Source of the DNA: Brevibacillus agri | GTDB taxonomy: Bacteria > Bacillota > Bacilli > Brevibacillales > Brevibacillaceae | Assembly: GCF_004117055.1 (NCBI RefSeq) | Contig: NZ_CP026363.1 | Location: 3,805,001-3,869,000, forward strand | DNA: 64,000 nucleotides | Direction: 5' to 3' | In this document: positions 1 to 9,165 of the stretch, piece by piece | How the letters are laid out: the number at the start of each line of letters is the position of its first letter | Numbering within the stretch: position 1 is the first letter of the stretch | Translations under genes and position numbers: made by a program | The notes under the pieces: model-generated | Told to the model about the DNA's origin: nothing | Database searches by the model: none | The model's input: only the letters and a program-made list of their open reading frames with translations

Positions 1-853
1 GCTCTTCGCCTTCCCCGATTACCGTCTGGCCATGGTCCGAGATCAGGATGCAGACGTTTCGCTCCAGCATTTGCTCCCAGGAGGCGAAGCTGTCCAAAAA
101 GCGCACGAGCTGCTTGTCTACATCGGCAAGGTGCTGGATAGCATTTTGCGGCGAAGCGTGGAGCTTGTGATCGTTTTCCGGGAGGTAGACCAAGGTAAAA
201 TGAGGCTGTTTGCCACTGCGAATGACTTCGATCAGGACGTCGATGGCGTACGTGTCGTTGATTCCGTAGCCTTCGAATACGGTCTGCGCCATATTCCACG
301 TCACCGGACGGAATATGTCTGGCCGCACCAGCGTGCCTATGCTCATGATCGTCGGGCCGCTTACCGTCTCGCGAAGCTGAAAAGAGGTGATGGCGTCGAG
401 CAGAGGCGGCATGTGCACCTTGTGCTGCTTATGGCCACGGTGGGCAATGACATTGATCGACCCCGACACGAGCTGGTGCTCTTCCAGCACCTCATGGATC
501 GTCTTCACGTCTTTGCTAAGGTGGCGCTCGTTCAAGTCAAACAGCACGTTGGTTGCACATTGGGCAATGCCCAGCTTGCGCACCGGAACCGCGCCGTTAA
601 TGTAATTCACTATTTTTTTCTGCTCCGAATCGTACCAAACCAGTCCCGGAACTTTGTGCTGATCCGGGTACACGCCCGTTATCAGAGAGCAGTCGATCGA
701 AGCCGTCATCGTCGGAAACACGGTCACGCAGTCCGGGATGTACTGGCTATGTTCCAGCAAAAAGCGCAAGCCCGGCGCTTTGTTTGCCGCAATGCAACGC
801 TCCAGCACATCCGGCATCATGGAGTCGATCAAAAAAAGAAGTACCTTTTTCAT
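1..853 (-). CDS. Alkaline phosphatase / nucleotide pyrophosphatase family protein (C-terminus cut by window edge)
   Basis: The minus-strand frame opens at an ATG at 853 with an AAGGA ribosome site 9 bases upstream and stays open to the window edge. The N-terminus MKKVLLFLIDSMMPDVLE carries the metal-binding aspartate. A threonine nucleophile region (VFPTMTASIDCSLITGVYPDQHKVPG) and a late ISDHGQ motif follow, the usual order in type I phosphodiesterase / alkaline-phosphatase-superfamily enzymes. About 284 residues are visible and the C-terminal part is missing. The substrate cannot be told from sequence. It lies downstream of the S41 protease gene but behind that gene's terminator, so it is probably transcribed separately. 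Confidence 0.8.
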   Translation of the reverse strand, partial: MKKVLLFLIDSMMPDVLERCIAANKAPGLRFLLEHSQYIPDCVTVFPTMTASIDCSLITGVYPDQHKVPGLVWYDSEQKKIVNYINGAVPVRKLGIAQCATNVLFDLNERHLSKDVKTIHEVLEEHQLVSGSINVIAHRGHKQHKVHMPPLLDAITSFQLRETVSGPTIMSIGTLVRPDIFRPVTWNMAQTVFEGYGINDTYAIDVLIEVIRSGKQPHFTLVYLPENDHKLHASPQNAIQHLADVDKQLVRFLDSFASWEQMLERNVCILISDHGQTVIGEGEE

Positions 854-1036
854 CGGTCTGCCATCCTTCGTTCTTCATTAGTATCACCTGATAGTGTTCG
901 GCTTCCAGCAGTCGACTATACTCCAAGCGAAAGAAAACTTCCCCCCTGGCTTTCCGCAAGCCCCGCTCGTATGCGAAAACGAAAGGCTTCGACCGTGTTT
1001 TTGGCGAAGCATCTTTGGAGGATAGCCCATGTCAAA

Positions 1037-1091
1037 CAAAAAAGCCTCTGCCGGCACGTGGAATGGACAAATCCCACGGACAGCAGAGGCC
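1037..1091 (-). terminator. Rho-independent terminator of the SLH/S41 pair
   Basis: On the minus strand GCCTCTGC (1083-1090) pairs with GCAGAGGC (1044-1051), with further pairing inside, and a run of six T follows (1043-1038). It lies just after the stop of the S41 protease. Confidence 0.8.
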
Positions 1092-1107
1092 TTCTCTTCT
1101 CTTTTCG

Positions 1108-2607
1108 TTAGGAAGTATAAGTCAGGACATGGAATCCATTTTTGCTTTGCACTTTCAAGGCAGAATGCTTATGCAAATAAGGCGAAAGCTCCACATACTC
1201 TTTTTCCCCGATCTCAGGATCTTTCAACAAGTGCGACAGGACAGCCGCCCTGATTTGCAATCCGTTGGTTCCTTGCTTGAAAAGCGGTTCCACGGTAGGA
1301 AACGGAATGCCGTTGATAACCGTATCGCCATCCTCATCGCTCAATTCCCACTGGCGAACATTCAGGGAGTGGAGAGCTTCGATCACTTGCGCCCCGTAAT
1401 CCTCTACCAGTATGTCCGGCGTGAGTCCGATGTGATTGACGATCGTATGCTTGGGCGTGAAATACTCGTTCAGCGTCAGCTTCAACGCATCTCCCGCCGA
1501 TAGCGGGATGACTTGCTGCGCGCTTCCTTTTCCGTACGTTTTAGTGCCGATCAGCTTGGCAATGCCGTGGTCGCGCAAGGCGCCAGACAAAAGCTCAGAG
1601 GCGGAGGCTGTTCCTCCATTCACCAAAATCCGCACCGGAACGTTGATATCCCGTCCGTTTCTCACCCATGTCTCCACTTCCACGCCATTGCGGTTCGTCG
1701 TGTACATGAGCAGGCCCTCTTCCATAAACAGGCTCGCGATGTCTCGCGCAGTCGCCAAATAGCCCCCGCCGTTGTCGCGCAAATCGAGCACAAGCCCGGT
1801 CAACGGTTTTGGTGAGCGAGCAAATTCCAGCAGCTTGTCGCGCATTTGCAAAGCGCCCTCGGAGCCAAATGTTTCGAGGCTGATGTAGCCAATGGACCCA
1901 TCGGAAAAAAGCTGTCCTTCGGCTTCCGGAAGGGTCATCATCGCCCGTTTCAGCTTGACCTGAAGCTCGCGTTTTTCAGCGGGACGATAGACGGTCAGGA
2001 CCGCTTCCGTTCCTTCCGCCCCTTTCAGGTAGGCGTACGACTCCTCGAAGCTTTTGCCCACAAGCGAAACCTCATTGACCTTTTGCAACTGGTCGCCGCG
2101 CTTGAGGACTGAGGCCGCAGCCGGGGAGCCGGGAACGATTTCGCGAATAATCAAATGATCGTTTTGCATCCGCAGACGAAAGCCGAACCCGACGAACTGA
2201 TTCTCCACATCGGACTGGAACAGCCGCAGTTCGTCTGCTGTAAAAAAGACGCTGTGCGGATCATCGAGGGTCGAGAGCATGCCGTCGATCGCCCATACGT
2301 TCATCGAAGCCGCATCGAAGCCGCCTTTGCTTTGCCATTCCACAAGCCGCTGCTCCAGCTCGTCCCATGTGTCGTCCTCAGGAGAGACGGCAAGCTGCAG
2401 CTTTTTTCGTTCCTTTGCCTGCTCGCTGACCGCTTGCAGCGCGCCTTTTACCAACTGCGCCGCTTGCGGCTTGCTCAGATGACTTTCCATGACGTGATAA
2501 AACACTTCTTCTGTTTCCACGTACGGATTTTCTGCTGCCTGGACTGGCGCTTGCCATGCCGATACTGCCAACAGGGCAGCCGCTAGCCATTGACTAAACC
2601 GCTTCAT
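1108..2607 (-). CDS. S41 family C-terminal processing peptidase (CtpA/CtpB-like)
   Basis: Secreted serine protease of 499 residues. A signal peptide (about residues 1-25, ending PVQAAE) leads to a helical N-terminal region, a PDZ domain (about 135-215) and the S41 catalytic core. The likely catalytic pair is Ser335 in NGGTASASE and Lys360 in TYGKGSAQQ, with Gln364. This 25-residue Ser-Lys spacing matches CtpB. The C-terminal extension of about 80 residues may bind peptide. The ATG overlaps the stop of the upstream SLH gene (ATGA at 2604-2607), so translation is probably coupled and the two products likely act together at the cell surface. The substrate is unknown. It could be a housekeeping Ctp or a dedicated processor of its partner. 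Confidence 0.9.
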   Translation of the reverse strand: MKRFSQWLAAALLAVSAWQAPVQAAENPYVETEEVFYHVMESHLSKPQAAQLVKGALQAVSEQAKERKKLQLAVSPEDDTWDELEQRLVEWQSKGGFDAASMNVWAIDGMLSTLDDPHSVFFTADELRLFQSDVENQFVGFGFRLRMQNDHLIIREIVPGSPAAASVLKRGDQLQKVNEVSLVGKSFEESYAYLKGAEGTEAVLTVYRPAEKRELQVKLKRAMMTLPEAEGQLFSDGSIGYISLETFGSEGALQMRDKLLEFARSPKPLTGLVLDLRDNGGGYLATARDIASLFMEEGLLMYTTNRNGVEVETWVRNGRDINVPVRILVNGGTASASELLSGALRDHGIAKLIGTKTYGKGSAQQVIPLSAGDALKLTLNEYFTPKHTIVNHIGLTPDILVEDYGAQVIEALHSLNVRQWELSDEDGDTVINGIPFPTVEPLFKQGTNGLQIRAAVLSHLLKDPEIGEKEYVELSPYLHKHSALKVQSKNGFHVLTYTS

Positions 2608-4604
2608 GGAGTCACCCCTTTTCGCACTTCATCAGGAATTGATAGTTTCACGTTTGCGGCGTAATCGTACCGATCCGTACCGGAATACGCGACATATTCA
2701 TCGCTGCTGTAAATCTCTTCATAGCGCCACGTATGCTTGACGACGCGATCGCTCGCCCGGTCAATGTAATACTTGTTCATGAACAGCGGCACGTGTTTGA
2801 CTTTGCCGCGCTCAAGCATGAGCGAAGCGGATTTTTCTTCGAGAGCGGCACCGGGTATCCACTCCGTAATCACGTCAATCTCCCCGAACGACTGCTTGAA
2901 GTAGCGGGCATGCAAAGTTTTGGCACGTTCCGCTACCGGAAGGGCACTGACCCATTCATGCAAAAAGTCGAGCTTGTCCGTCTTGTGCTGCTCCCATTTT
3001 TGCGATTCGGAGTCGTAGGAGTATTGGATATGTTTGCGACCGTCTGTATAGGTAGACAGCTTGTCGGACACGAGCTTTTGCGGCGATTGGTAAAATCCGT
3101 TGAGCTTGCTGATCTGGCTGCGCTGGTCGATCTCCTGCGTGTACTTGAAGGTGAACCCGCTGAGCACCGCTTCGCCCTTGACCTGATAGGACTCCGTGCT
3201 GTCCAGGCGGCGCAGCGAATAGCCGAGGTCGCTCACAATCGCCGTTTGCTCCTGCAAGGAAGCCAGCTCCTGCTGCAAAAGCTTGCCGAGCTGCACCATC
3301 CGGGTGTCTGCGGCGTTCGGCTTGACCGTTGCCAGCAGCGCTGCCGCTTCTTCCAGCCGTCCATCCTGATGCAAATAGTAGCAGGCGTTGAGCAGCGCTT
3401 CCGGATTGGCGGCGGCAAACTGCTTGTAGCGGCTCAGCGCTTTTTCCGTCTGTCCGCTCCTGATTTCCAGAGCCCCCAGGTAGATGGCAAGCGCCTCCCA
3501 TTCTTTTGAATCCGGTTTGACTTTTGCTTCATACGTGCTCAAACGGTCCAGCACCTTGGCGAATTGCTGCGGGTCGTTTGCCCCGAGCTGCAGCGCCAGG
3601 TCATATACATTGGCGCTCAACAGCCGCAGCGTATCCGGCGCGATGACCTTGTCGGCGAAATAAGCGTCGATAGCACTCATCGCTTCATCGAGGTTGGCGG
3701 AAATCTCCGTCTCCGGGTCCCAGCTCAAATAAAAATGCAGCCCGATCCGGTTGTCAAACGAGGTCCCCAACAGCTTGCGCAGCACCTGAAACGTCTGATC
3801 CGTGTCTTCGTGGTTGCGAATCGCGTCCACGGCCTCCACGTACGCCTTTTCCTCTGTTGTTGACCAAATCGTATACGTTGCAAAATAAGGGAAAAGCTCC
3901 TCAATCTCCGGAACCATCGGAAACTTTTGACCATCGTAGTCCAACAGCGGCAGGATCGTGTCCTGCACCAAATACGTAATCATGCGATCGGCTGCTGCCG
4001 CCGCCTCGCCCCGCTTCAGCTTGTCTGAGCGTTCGCCTTCCAGCCAGCCCCAAGCCTTGACTTCTTCCCACGCTTTTGCGCTGTCCGGCGACATCGTGAA
4101 CATTTGCATGAGCTTTGCCGCTTCTTCGCGGGTGATCGGCTGGTTCGGGTTCATCGCCTCGCCGGGAAATACTTCCTGGATGGCATTCGGGCCGTACAGC
4201 CTGTCCAAAATGACTGACACGCGCAACGTCGGGTTGTACATCCACGTCAGCCGATCGACGTCTTTATAAGGAAGGTACGGCTCATCGAACCCTTCTCCTT
4301 TTGACCATTCGGCATGTTCGGATAAAAACGTCAGCGGATACAACTGATACTGCCCGCCGTTGTACAAGCGATCCATCAAGGCCACAAATTCGGCGCGGGT
4401 CATCTCCCGATTCGGGTAAAACATCGGCGCATCCGCACCCGCTGCAAACAGCCCTGCCTGTACACCGCGAATAATGGATGCTTTCGCCCAATGCGTGCCA
4501 ATGTCTTTGTAAGGCAGAAAGCCCCCAGCCGCTGAAGCGACGCCGGGGGTGAGCAGAGCAGCGACAAGCAGTCCGCTAGATAGCGTTCGAATTAGTTTTT
4601 GCAC
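2604..4604 (-). CDS. SLH-domain surface protein
   Basis: A 666-residue exported protein with a GTG start placed 7 bases after a TAGGAGG site. The signal peptide ends near residue 25 (GVASAAGG). One clear SLH motif (FLPYKDIGTHWAKASI to MTRAEFVALMDRLY, about 30-85) is followed by a weaker SLH-like unit ending ITREEAAKLMQMF (about 105-170), which suggests attachment to secondary cell-wall polymer. The middle (about 245-450) is helical and TPR-like. The C-terminal 200 residues resemble no family I can name. It follows yqfO after 58 bases and overlaps the S41 protease by 4 bases. It may be a scaffold or substrate for that protease. Confidence 0.85.
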   Translation of the reverse strand: MQKLIRTLSSGLLVAALLTPGVASAAGGFLPYKDIGTHWAKASIIRGVQAGLFAAGADAPMFYPNREMTRAEFVALMDRLYNGGQYQLYPLTFLSEHAEWSKGEGFDEPYLPYKDVDRLTWMYNPTLRVSVILDRLYGPNAIQEVFPGEAMNPNQPITREEAAKLMQMFTMSPDSAKAWEEVKAWGWLEGERSDKLKRGEAAAAADRMITYLVQDTILPLLDYDGQKFPMVPEIEELFPYFATYTIWSTTEEKAYVEAVDAIRNHEDTDQTFQVLRKLLGTSFDNRIGLHFYLSWDPETEISANLDEAMSAIDAYFADKVIAPDTLRLLSANVYDLALQLGANDPQQFAKVLDRLSTYEAKVKPDSKEWEALAIYLGALEIRSGQTEKALSRYKQFAAANPEALLNACYYLHQDGRLEEAAALLATVKPNAADTRMVQLGKLLQQELASLQEQTAIVSDLGYSLRRLDSTESYQVKGEAVLSGFTFKYTQEIDQRSQISKLNGFYQSPQKLVSDKLSTYTDGRKHIQYSYDSESQKWEQHKTDKLDFLHEWVSALPVAERAKTLHARYFKQSFGEIDVITEWIPGAALEEKSASLMLERGKVKHVPLFMNKYYIDRASDRVVKHTWRYEEIYSSDEYVAYSGTDRYDYAANVKLSIPDEVRKGVTP

Positions 4605-4662
4605 ACAAAATCCTCCTACACTTCAACTGGACGGCAACCGTTCTTTTTTGCCGACATGTTCC

Positions 4663-5778
4663 TTACACAAATTGAAACGGATCCGTGTGCACAGCAGAGG
4701 CGATGACTTCGGTTTCGTAGCCGTTTGCTTTCAACTGCTCCAGCAAGTATTCCGCCAGTTTTTGTTTCATGATCTTTTCGATATTGTGGCCCGCGTCAAT
4801 GATGGAAAGCCCGTCGGCCTGCGCATCGTGTGCAGTATGGTAGCCGATGTCTCCCGTCAGGAACACATCTGCGCCTTTGAAAATCGCCTTGGAAGCGAAC
4901 GAGCTGCCATCTCCGCCGACGACCGCTACTTTTTTGACCGTGGCATCCAGATCGCCTACCACGCGAAGCCCTTGCAGCGAAAAGCGCTCCTTGACCAACT
5001 CAGCCATTTCCCGCAGCGTCATGGGAGCAGGCAAGTAGCCAATGCGCCCGATTCCGTAAGCCTGGCCGGACTGTTCCAGGCTGATGATATCGTAGGCAAC
5101 TTCTTCGTACGGATGAGCCGCGAGCATCGCTTTCAGCACCGCCGTTTGCTTGGAAGCCGGAATCACCATTTCGATGCGAACTTCCTCGACCGTCTCCAGC
5201 TTGCCTTGCGAACCGATATGCGGGTTGGTGCCTGCGCCCGGCAAAAAGGTTCCGGTTCCCTCCACCTGGAAGGAGCAGTGACTGTAGTTGCCGACATGCC
5301 CGGCACCCGCCTCAGACATGGCCTGGAAAACAGCGTCCTTGTGCGTGGCCGGTACGAAGACGACGAGCTTTTTCCACGCTTCTCGCTGCAGCACATCCAG
5401 CACGTCCACATCGACCAGCCCGATCGCTTCTGCCAGCCAGTCGTTCATGCCGCCCACCGCGACATCCAGATTCGTATGTGCCGTATAGACGGCAATGTCG
5501 TGCTTTATCAGCTTTTCAAAAACCCGTCCTGCTGCCAGATCGGTCCGCAAATGCTTGAGCGGGCGATAAATGACGGCGTGGTGTGCGACGATCAGGTCGA
5601 CGCCTTCGGCAATCGCCTCGTCGACCACCGATTCGAGCACGTCGAGTGCGACCATCACTTTTTTCACTTTCTTTTGCAGCGTCCCGACATGAAGGCCGAT
5701 TTTGTCGCCTTCCATCGCCAAAGCCTTTGGCGCCAAACGCTCTACGTACTGGATTACGGTTTGTCCGTGCGCAAGCAT
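4663..5778 (-). CDS. Nif3-like dinuclear metal protein (YqfO family)
   Basis: 371 residues, the size of Bacillus YqfO. Metal-binding residues of the Nif3 fold are visible: the paired His66-His67 in [11 protein letters not shown], Asp105 in HTNLD, and His331 and Glu334 in GHNIEKIM. The central part (about 130-225) fits the PII/CutA-like insert of the long Nif3 subgroup. Some databases call this family GTP cyclohydrolase 1 type 2, but its cellular role is unsettled. The gene overlaps trmK by 25 bases, the same trmK-yqfO arrangement as in Bacillus, so the pair is cotranscribed. Confidence 0.9.
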   Translation of the reverse strand: MLAHGQTVIQYVERLAPKALAMEGDKIGLHVGTLQKKVKKVMVALDVLESVVDEAIAEGVDLIVAHHAVIYRPLKHLRTDLAAGRVFEKLIKHDIAVYTAHTNLDVAVGGMNDWLAEAIGLVDVDVLDVLQREAWKKLVVFVPATHKDAVFQAMSEAGAGHVGNYSHCSFQVEGTGTFLPGAGTNPHIGSQGKLETVEEVRIEMVIPASKQTAVLKAMLAAHPYEEVAYDIISLEQSGQAYGIGRIGYLPAPMTLREMAELVKERFSLQGLRVVGDLDATVKKVAVVGGDGSSFASKAIFKGADVFLTGDIGYHTAHDAQADGLSIIDAGHNIEKIMKQKLAEYLLEQLKANGYETEVIASAVHTDPFQFV

Positions 5779-6488
5779 GCTATCACCTCATTGATCCATT
5801 TCACTTCTCGTTCGATTTCCGCAATTCGCTGGGCAGCTTCCGGCTTGTCCGAGCGCTGCAACTGGAGCAGGACCTTTTGCCATTTTTCAGCTTCGCTACT
5901 CCATTTTTCCAGGAGAATTTCTGATTTTTCTTCCCAGAGGAACGGACCGATCCTCAGGAGATCTTCTTGCGGACGATCTTTGTTTTCATAAGGAACAGTG
6001 GGAACGCCTCGTTCGGCCACCAAAATTTCGTAAATAATGCCGTCTTCCTTCAAAATGGTTTCGGCTACGAGCTGCCAGCCCTGATTCAACAGCCAGCGGC
6101 GCACCGCCTCTTCCCCGACATTCGGTTGCAGGATCAGGCGCTGTACGCCTTCCAGCTTGGGCAGTCCCGCCTCCAAAATGGAGACGATCAACTGTCCGCC
6201 CATTCCGGCGATGCAGACGACGTCGGCTTCGCCCGGTTCCAGCACGGCCAGTCCGTTTCCTTTTCTGACGGACGCGCGGTCTTTCACCTGCAAAGTATGT
6301 ATTTGCTTTTTCGCTGCCTGAAAAGGTCCTTCGTTCAGCTCGCCGGCAATGACGAACGAGGCGATTCCTTTCACAAGCAAATAAGAAGCCAACAACGCAT
6401 GATCCGACCCGATGTCGGCGACGCGGGCTCCTTCTGGACAGTAGCGGGCAATCGTTTGCAGCCGCTTGGAAATCGTTAATGATGTCAT
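5754..6488 (-). CDS. trmK: tRNA (adenine(22)-N(1))-methyltransferase TrmK
   Basis: Class I SAM methyltransferase that makes m1A22 in tRNA. The SAM-binding motif [10 protein letters not shown] (residues 24-33) is the family hallmark, followed by GEL..GPFQAAK and an AGMGG motif. I use the ATG at 6488, which lies 9 bases after an AAGGTG site and aligns with Bacillus YqfN (MNELKLSKRLQT). The GTG at 6500 is part of the ribosome site and is an unlikely start. The C-terminal 70 residues form a predicted coiled coil, as in the family. It overlaps yqfO. Confidence 0.93.
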   Translation of the reverse strand: MTSLTISKRLQTIARYCPEGARVADIGSDHALLASYLLVKGIASFVIAGELNEGPFQAAKKQIHTLQVKDRASVRKGNGLAVLEPGEADVVCIAGMGGQLIVSILEAGLPKLEGVQRLILQPNVGEEAVRRWLLNQGWQLVAETILKEDGIIYEILVAERGVPTVPYENKDRPQEDLLRIGPFLWEEKSEILLEKWSSEAEKWQKVLLQLQRSDKPEAAQRIAEIEREVKWINEVIACLRTDKP

Positions 6489-6574
6489 CTTTGTTTTCAC
6501 CTTCCGTTGCCTCTATTCTACCCTATTTGGCAGCAATTGCGAAATGCAAATTACGTGACAACGCCCGCGCAAAG

Positions 6575-6611
6575 AACGACAAAATCCCCGCTGATCTGGC
6601 AGCGAGGATTC
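6575..6611 (-). terminator. Terminator after acyl-CoA dehydrogenase gene
   Basis: On the minus strand AATCCTCGCTG (6610-6600) pairs with CAGCGGGGATT (6593-6583) around a short loop, with one G-U pair. A moderate T-rich stretch follows. It separates the acyl-CoA dehydrogenase from trmK. Confidence 0.65.
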
Positions 6612-6629
6612 CAAATGTTCCAAAATTTG

Positions 6630-7769
6630 TTAGCAGCCGATTTCCCTGGCGATGACATTGCGCAAAATTTCCGAGGTGCCCTCGCCGATTTCCAAAAGAC
6701 GCGCATCGCGGAAAAAGCGTTCCACCTGGTATTCGCGCATGTAGCCGTATCCGCCGTGGATTTGAATGGCCTGGTGAGTCGCGGACATGGCGACTTCCGA
6801 AGCGTACAGCTTCGCCATCGCGGCTTCTTTCGTAAATTTGCGCCCGTGGTCTTTGAGCCAGGCTGCCTTGTACACCATCGTCCGAGCCAGATCAATCTGC
6901 ATGGCCATGTCAGCCAGCTTGTGCTGAATCGCCTGGAACTGACTCAAGGAATTGCCGAAAGCCGTGCGCTGCTTGGCGTATTGCAAGGCCTTGTCGTAAG
7001 CGGCCTGTGCGATTCCGACCGCCATCGCCCCGATGCCGATGCGCCCGCCATCAAGCGTAATGAGAAACTGCTTGAAGCCTTCGCCGCGTTTTCCGAGCAT
7101 GTTTTCTTCCGGCACCCGGACATTTTCCAGCACCAGCTCTGTCGTATTGGAGCTGTGCAAGCCGAGCTTTTCGTAATTGGCCAGCACGGTAAAGCCCGGC
7201 GCATCGGTCGGGACGATAAAGGCGGAGATCCCTCTCGATCCTTTGTCTTTGTCCGTCACGGCGGTCAGGGCCAGAAACGACGCGTAAGAAGCGTTCGTAA
7301 TAAAACATTTGGAGCCGTTGATGAGCCACTCCGAATCGGACAAGACGGCTGTCGTCTTCGTCCCGCCTGCATCCGAGCCGGCGTTTGGCTCCGTCAGGCC
7401 GAATGCCCCAAAGCTTTCACCGGAACAGATTTTGCTCAAATATTTTCGCTTTTGCTCTTCCGTGCCAAAAAGGTGCAGCGGAGCGCCGCCGAGCGAAATG
7501 TGCGCCGAATACGTAATGCCCGTCGAGCCGCAAGCACGGCTAAGCTCCTCGACAACGATGGCGAAGCTCGTGGAGTCAGATCCGCCGCCGCCGTACTCTT
7601 CCGGAAACGGCAAGCCCATCAGGTTCAGTTCGCTCATCTGCTTGAATATTTCGACAGGAAATTGCTTGGTGCGGTCACGTTCATCTGCGCCAGGTGCCAC
7701 GACTTCATCGGCAAACTCCCGCATCATTTTTTTGAGCATTTGCTGCTCTACCGTCAGATCAAAATTCAT
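6630..7769 (-). CDS. Acyl-CoA dehydrogenase (short/medium-chain type)
   Basis: 379 residues. FAD-dependent alpha,beta-dehydrogenation of acyl-CoA, passing electrons to ETF. The full family layout is visible: helical N-terminus, FAD-binding beta region with FGLTEPNAGSDAGG and WLINGSKCFITNA, and a helical C-terminus with QIHGGYGYMREYQVERFFRDA. The predicted catalytic base is Glu363 in IGEGTSEI. The start ATG follows a GGGGGT site. It sits alone between terminators, inside what is a sigA-trmK neighbourhood in Bacillus. A possible palindromic operator lies at 7831-7844. The substrate chain length cannot be fixed; butyryl- or branched-chain acyl-CoA are both possible. Confidence 0.92.
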   Translation of the reverse strand: MNFDLTVEQQMLKKMMREFADEVVAPGADERDRTKQFPVEIFKQMSELNLMGLPFPEEYGGGGSDSTSFAIVVEELSRACGSTGITYSAHISLGGAPLHLFGTEEQKRKYLSKICSGESFGAFGLTEPNAGSDAGGTKTTAVLSDSEWLINGSKCFITNASYASFLALTAVTDKDKGSRGISAFIVPTDAPGFTVLANYEKLGLHSSNTTELVLENVRVPEENMLGKRGEGFKQFLITLDGGRIGIGAMAVGIAQAAYDKALQYAKQRTAFGNSLSQFQAIQHKLADMAMQIDLARTMVYKAAWLKDHGRKFTKEAAMAKLYASEVAMSATHQAIQIHGGYGYMREYQVERFFRDARLLEIGEGTSEILRNVIAREIGC

Positions 7770-7830
7770 CTTTTGCTACCCCCTTGAAAACGCTTTAGTA
7801 GTGAATGGGCAAGACTTGTACCGTTATGAC

Positions 7831-7863
7831 TGAGCGTTTGTTCAGAATGCTCCTTCCATTATA
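7831..7863 (-). promoter_or_regulatory. Candidate promoter -10 and palindromic operator of the acyl-CoA dehydrogenase gene
   Basis: A perfect TATAAT on the minus strand (7863-7858) is followed, at the expected +7 to +20, by the imperfect 14-base palindrome TGAACAAACGCTCA (7844-7831). No good -35 box is present. TetR-type fatty-acid regulators bind palindromes of similar layout, but the match is not exact. Confidence 0.35.
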
Positions 7864-7894
7864 CACCATGAAAGGCTTGTTTGTGTGATTTCCG

Positions 7895-7922
7895 CAAAAA
7901 AAACACGCCTAACGTTGGCGTG
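7895..7922 (-). terminator. Terminator overlapping the small membrane protein stop
   Basis: On the minus strand CACGCC and GGCGTG form a six-pair stem around AACGTTA, followed by eight T (7903-7896). The stop codon of the 54-residue gene lies inside the hairpin. Confidence 0.8.
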
Positions 7923-8073
7923 CTCCCACGAGGATCGCTCCCAAAAAGGCCAGAGCGCCCAGTATGTACCCGATGCTGTATGTTTTGACTCCCATAAGCT
8001 GTGCAGCCGTCTCTCCACCCAAAAAGACGACAGCCAGCAAGATTCCGATCAATACTTTCCACTTGCTCTCCAT
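7909..8073 (-). CDS. Small two-helix membrane protein (54 residues)
   Basis: A short frame with an ATG at 8073 behind a GGTGAGG site, 54 codons long and ending inside a strong terminator. The product has two hydrophobic segments (about residues 6-20, VLIGILLAVVFLGG, and 34-48, GYILGALAFLGAILVG) and a basic end, GARQR. I do not recognise the family. Coding is supported by the ribosome site, the terminator directly at the stop and the clean helix pattern. It lies 68 bases after the larger membrane-protein gene and probably shares its transcript. Confidence 0.65.
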   Translation of the reverse strand: MESKWKVLIGILLAVVFLGGETAAQLMGVKTYSIGYILGALAFLGAILVGARQR

Positions 8074-8141
8074 TTCCCTCACCTCATTTTCTCTCTCCCC
8101 TCATTGTAGCAAATCGGACAGGCGAAAAAAATGGGGCTGCC

Positions 8142-9074
8142 TTACAGTCTGAGCCATGTGTACCAGTAGCCGCGCGTAAAGAAAAACAGCGCCGAGGCTA
8201 AAAACACCTTGATGAACAGCAGCAACTGGATCATGTCTCTTTTCGCTTCGGCAATATACAGCGCCTGAATCTCCGCGCCAAAAAAGGAGATGAGCCCGCA
8301 CACTGCGAAAACCCCTGCCCACTTCGGGTTGCCGTTGTTCATTAAAAAGCCGAGTCCCGTCAAAAGGCAAGCGAGAGGCACCCAGTACAGCTCCGATTTC
8401 CACCACGTGTAGTCCTCCCCTACTCGCTGCACAGTCGCAAATCCGTACAGGAGCGCCAGGCCGAGCATCCCGCAATAAAGCAAGTAGGCGTAGCCAAACA
8501 GGAAAGCACTTACGCACAATAGCACGCAAATGAAGCCCAAATACAAGAGGACCAGCGGCATGGAACCGTTCAGCTTTTGAATGCAATATATTCCACCCGC
8601 AATTAACAGAATAAAGGAAATCATGAGAAACAAATGCGTCAATGGCGGGGCTTGGCGGCGAAAGCCGAGTCCTAGAATATAGAAAATGAGAGCGAAACAG
8701 GCAAAGATGGCAATTTGCATTGGGGTCGTAAAACGGTTAAAATGAAAAGCAAGTAAGATCAAACCAGCAATAACAAAGGCGCCAAGGAGCCAGGTCATCA
8801 CCATTTTTCCCGTAATCGGAGCTACTTGTCTGGTTGCGTAGGCATAAGCGGTGGATGGTGACGAGTTGCCTGTCGCAACCCCTGCTCCCGTTCCCAACGT
8901 CGCATCCGTTCTCTTCTTTTCTCCCCTGCCCGCGGATGCCGTAGAACTCGTACTCGGCCGATCCCCTTCTGTGTACAGGTTTAACAGGAAAATGCAGTAA
9001 TGTTCAGGCAGCAGGTGATTGCGCCGCCAGTTTTCAATTTCGGCTATGATGGTTCGCTTGCGCTGGTCGTCCAA
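8142..9074 (-). CDS. Multi-spanning membrane protein of unknown function
   Basis: 310 residues from a TTG start that sits 6 bases after AGGAGGGG, a convincing ribosome site. The first 90 residues are cytoplasmic and include a Ser/Thr/Gly-rich linker (about 38-75). About eight hydrophobic helices follow (about 90-305). The N-terminal ENWRRNHLLPEHYCIFLL segment resembles the soluble part of DUF2157-like proteins, but I would not assign the family. It follows the sigA terminator by 40 bases and precedes the 54-residue membrane protein. Confidence 0.75.
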   Translation of the reverse strand: MDDQRKRTIIAEIENWRRNHLLPEHYCIFLLNLYTEGDRPSTSSTASAGRGEKKRTDATLGTGAGVATGNSSPSTAYAYATRQVAPITGKMVMTWLLGAFVIAGLILLAFHFNRFTTPMQIAIFACFALIFYILGLGFRRQAPPLTHLFLMISFILLIAGGIYCIQKLNGSMPLVLLYLGFICVLLCVSAFLFGYAYLLYCGMLGLALLYGFATVQRVGEDYTWWKSELYWVPLACLLTGLGFLMNNGNPKWAGVFAVCGLISFFGAEIQALYIAEAKRDMIQLLLFIKVFLASALFFFTRGYWYTWLRL

Positions 9075-9114
9075 CGCGGCCCCTCCTTACTCGTGAAAGA
9101 AAATGATGGTGGAA

Positions 9115-9147
9115 AACGAAAAGCCTACGTCGGCTAAAACGTAGGCC
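9115..9147 (-). terminator. sigA terminator
   Basis: On the minus strand GCCTACGT (9146-9139) pairs with ACGTAGGC (9130-9123), followed by TTTTCGTTTT. It lies 20 bases after the sigA stop. Confidence 0.85.
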
Positions 9148-9165
9148 TCATACTCCTTATATCGG

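Noticed and set aside
32..1111. 359-codon plus-strand open frame at the left edge
   Set aside because: It lies opposite a phosphodiesterase frame with clear family motifs and a ribosome site and is therefore a shadow.
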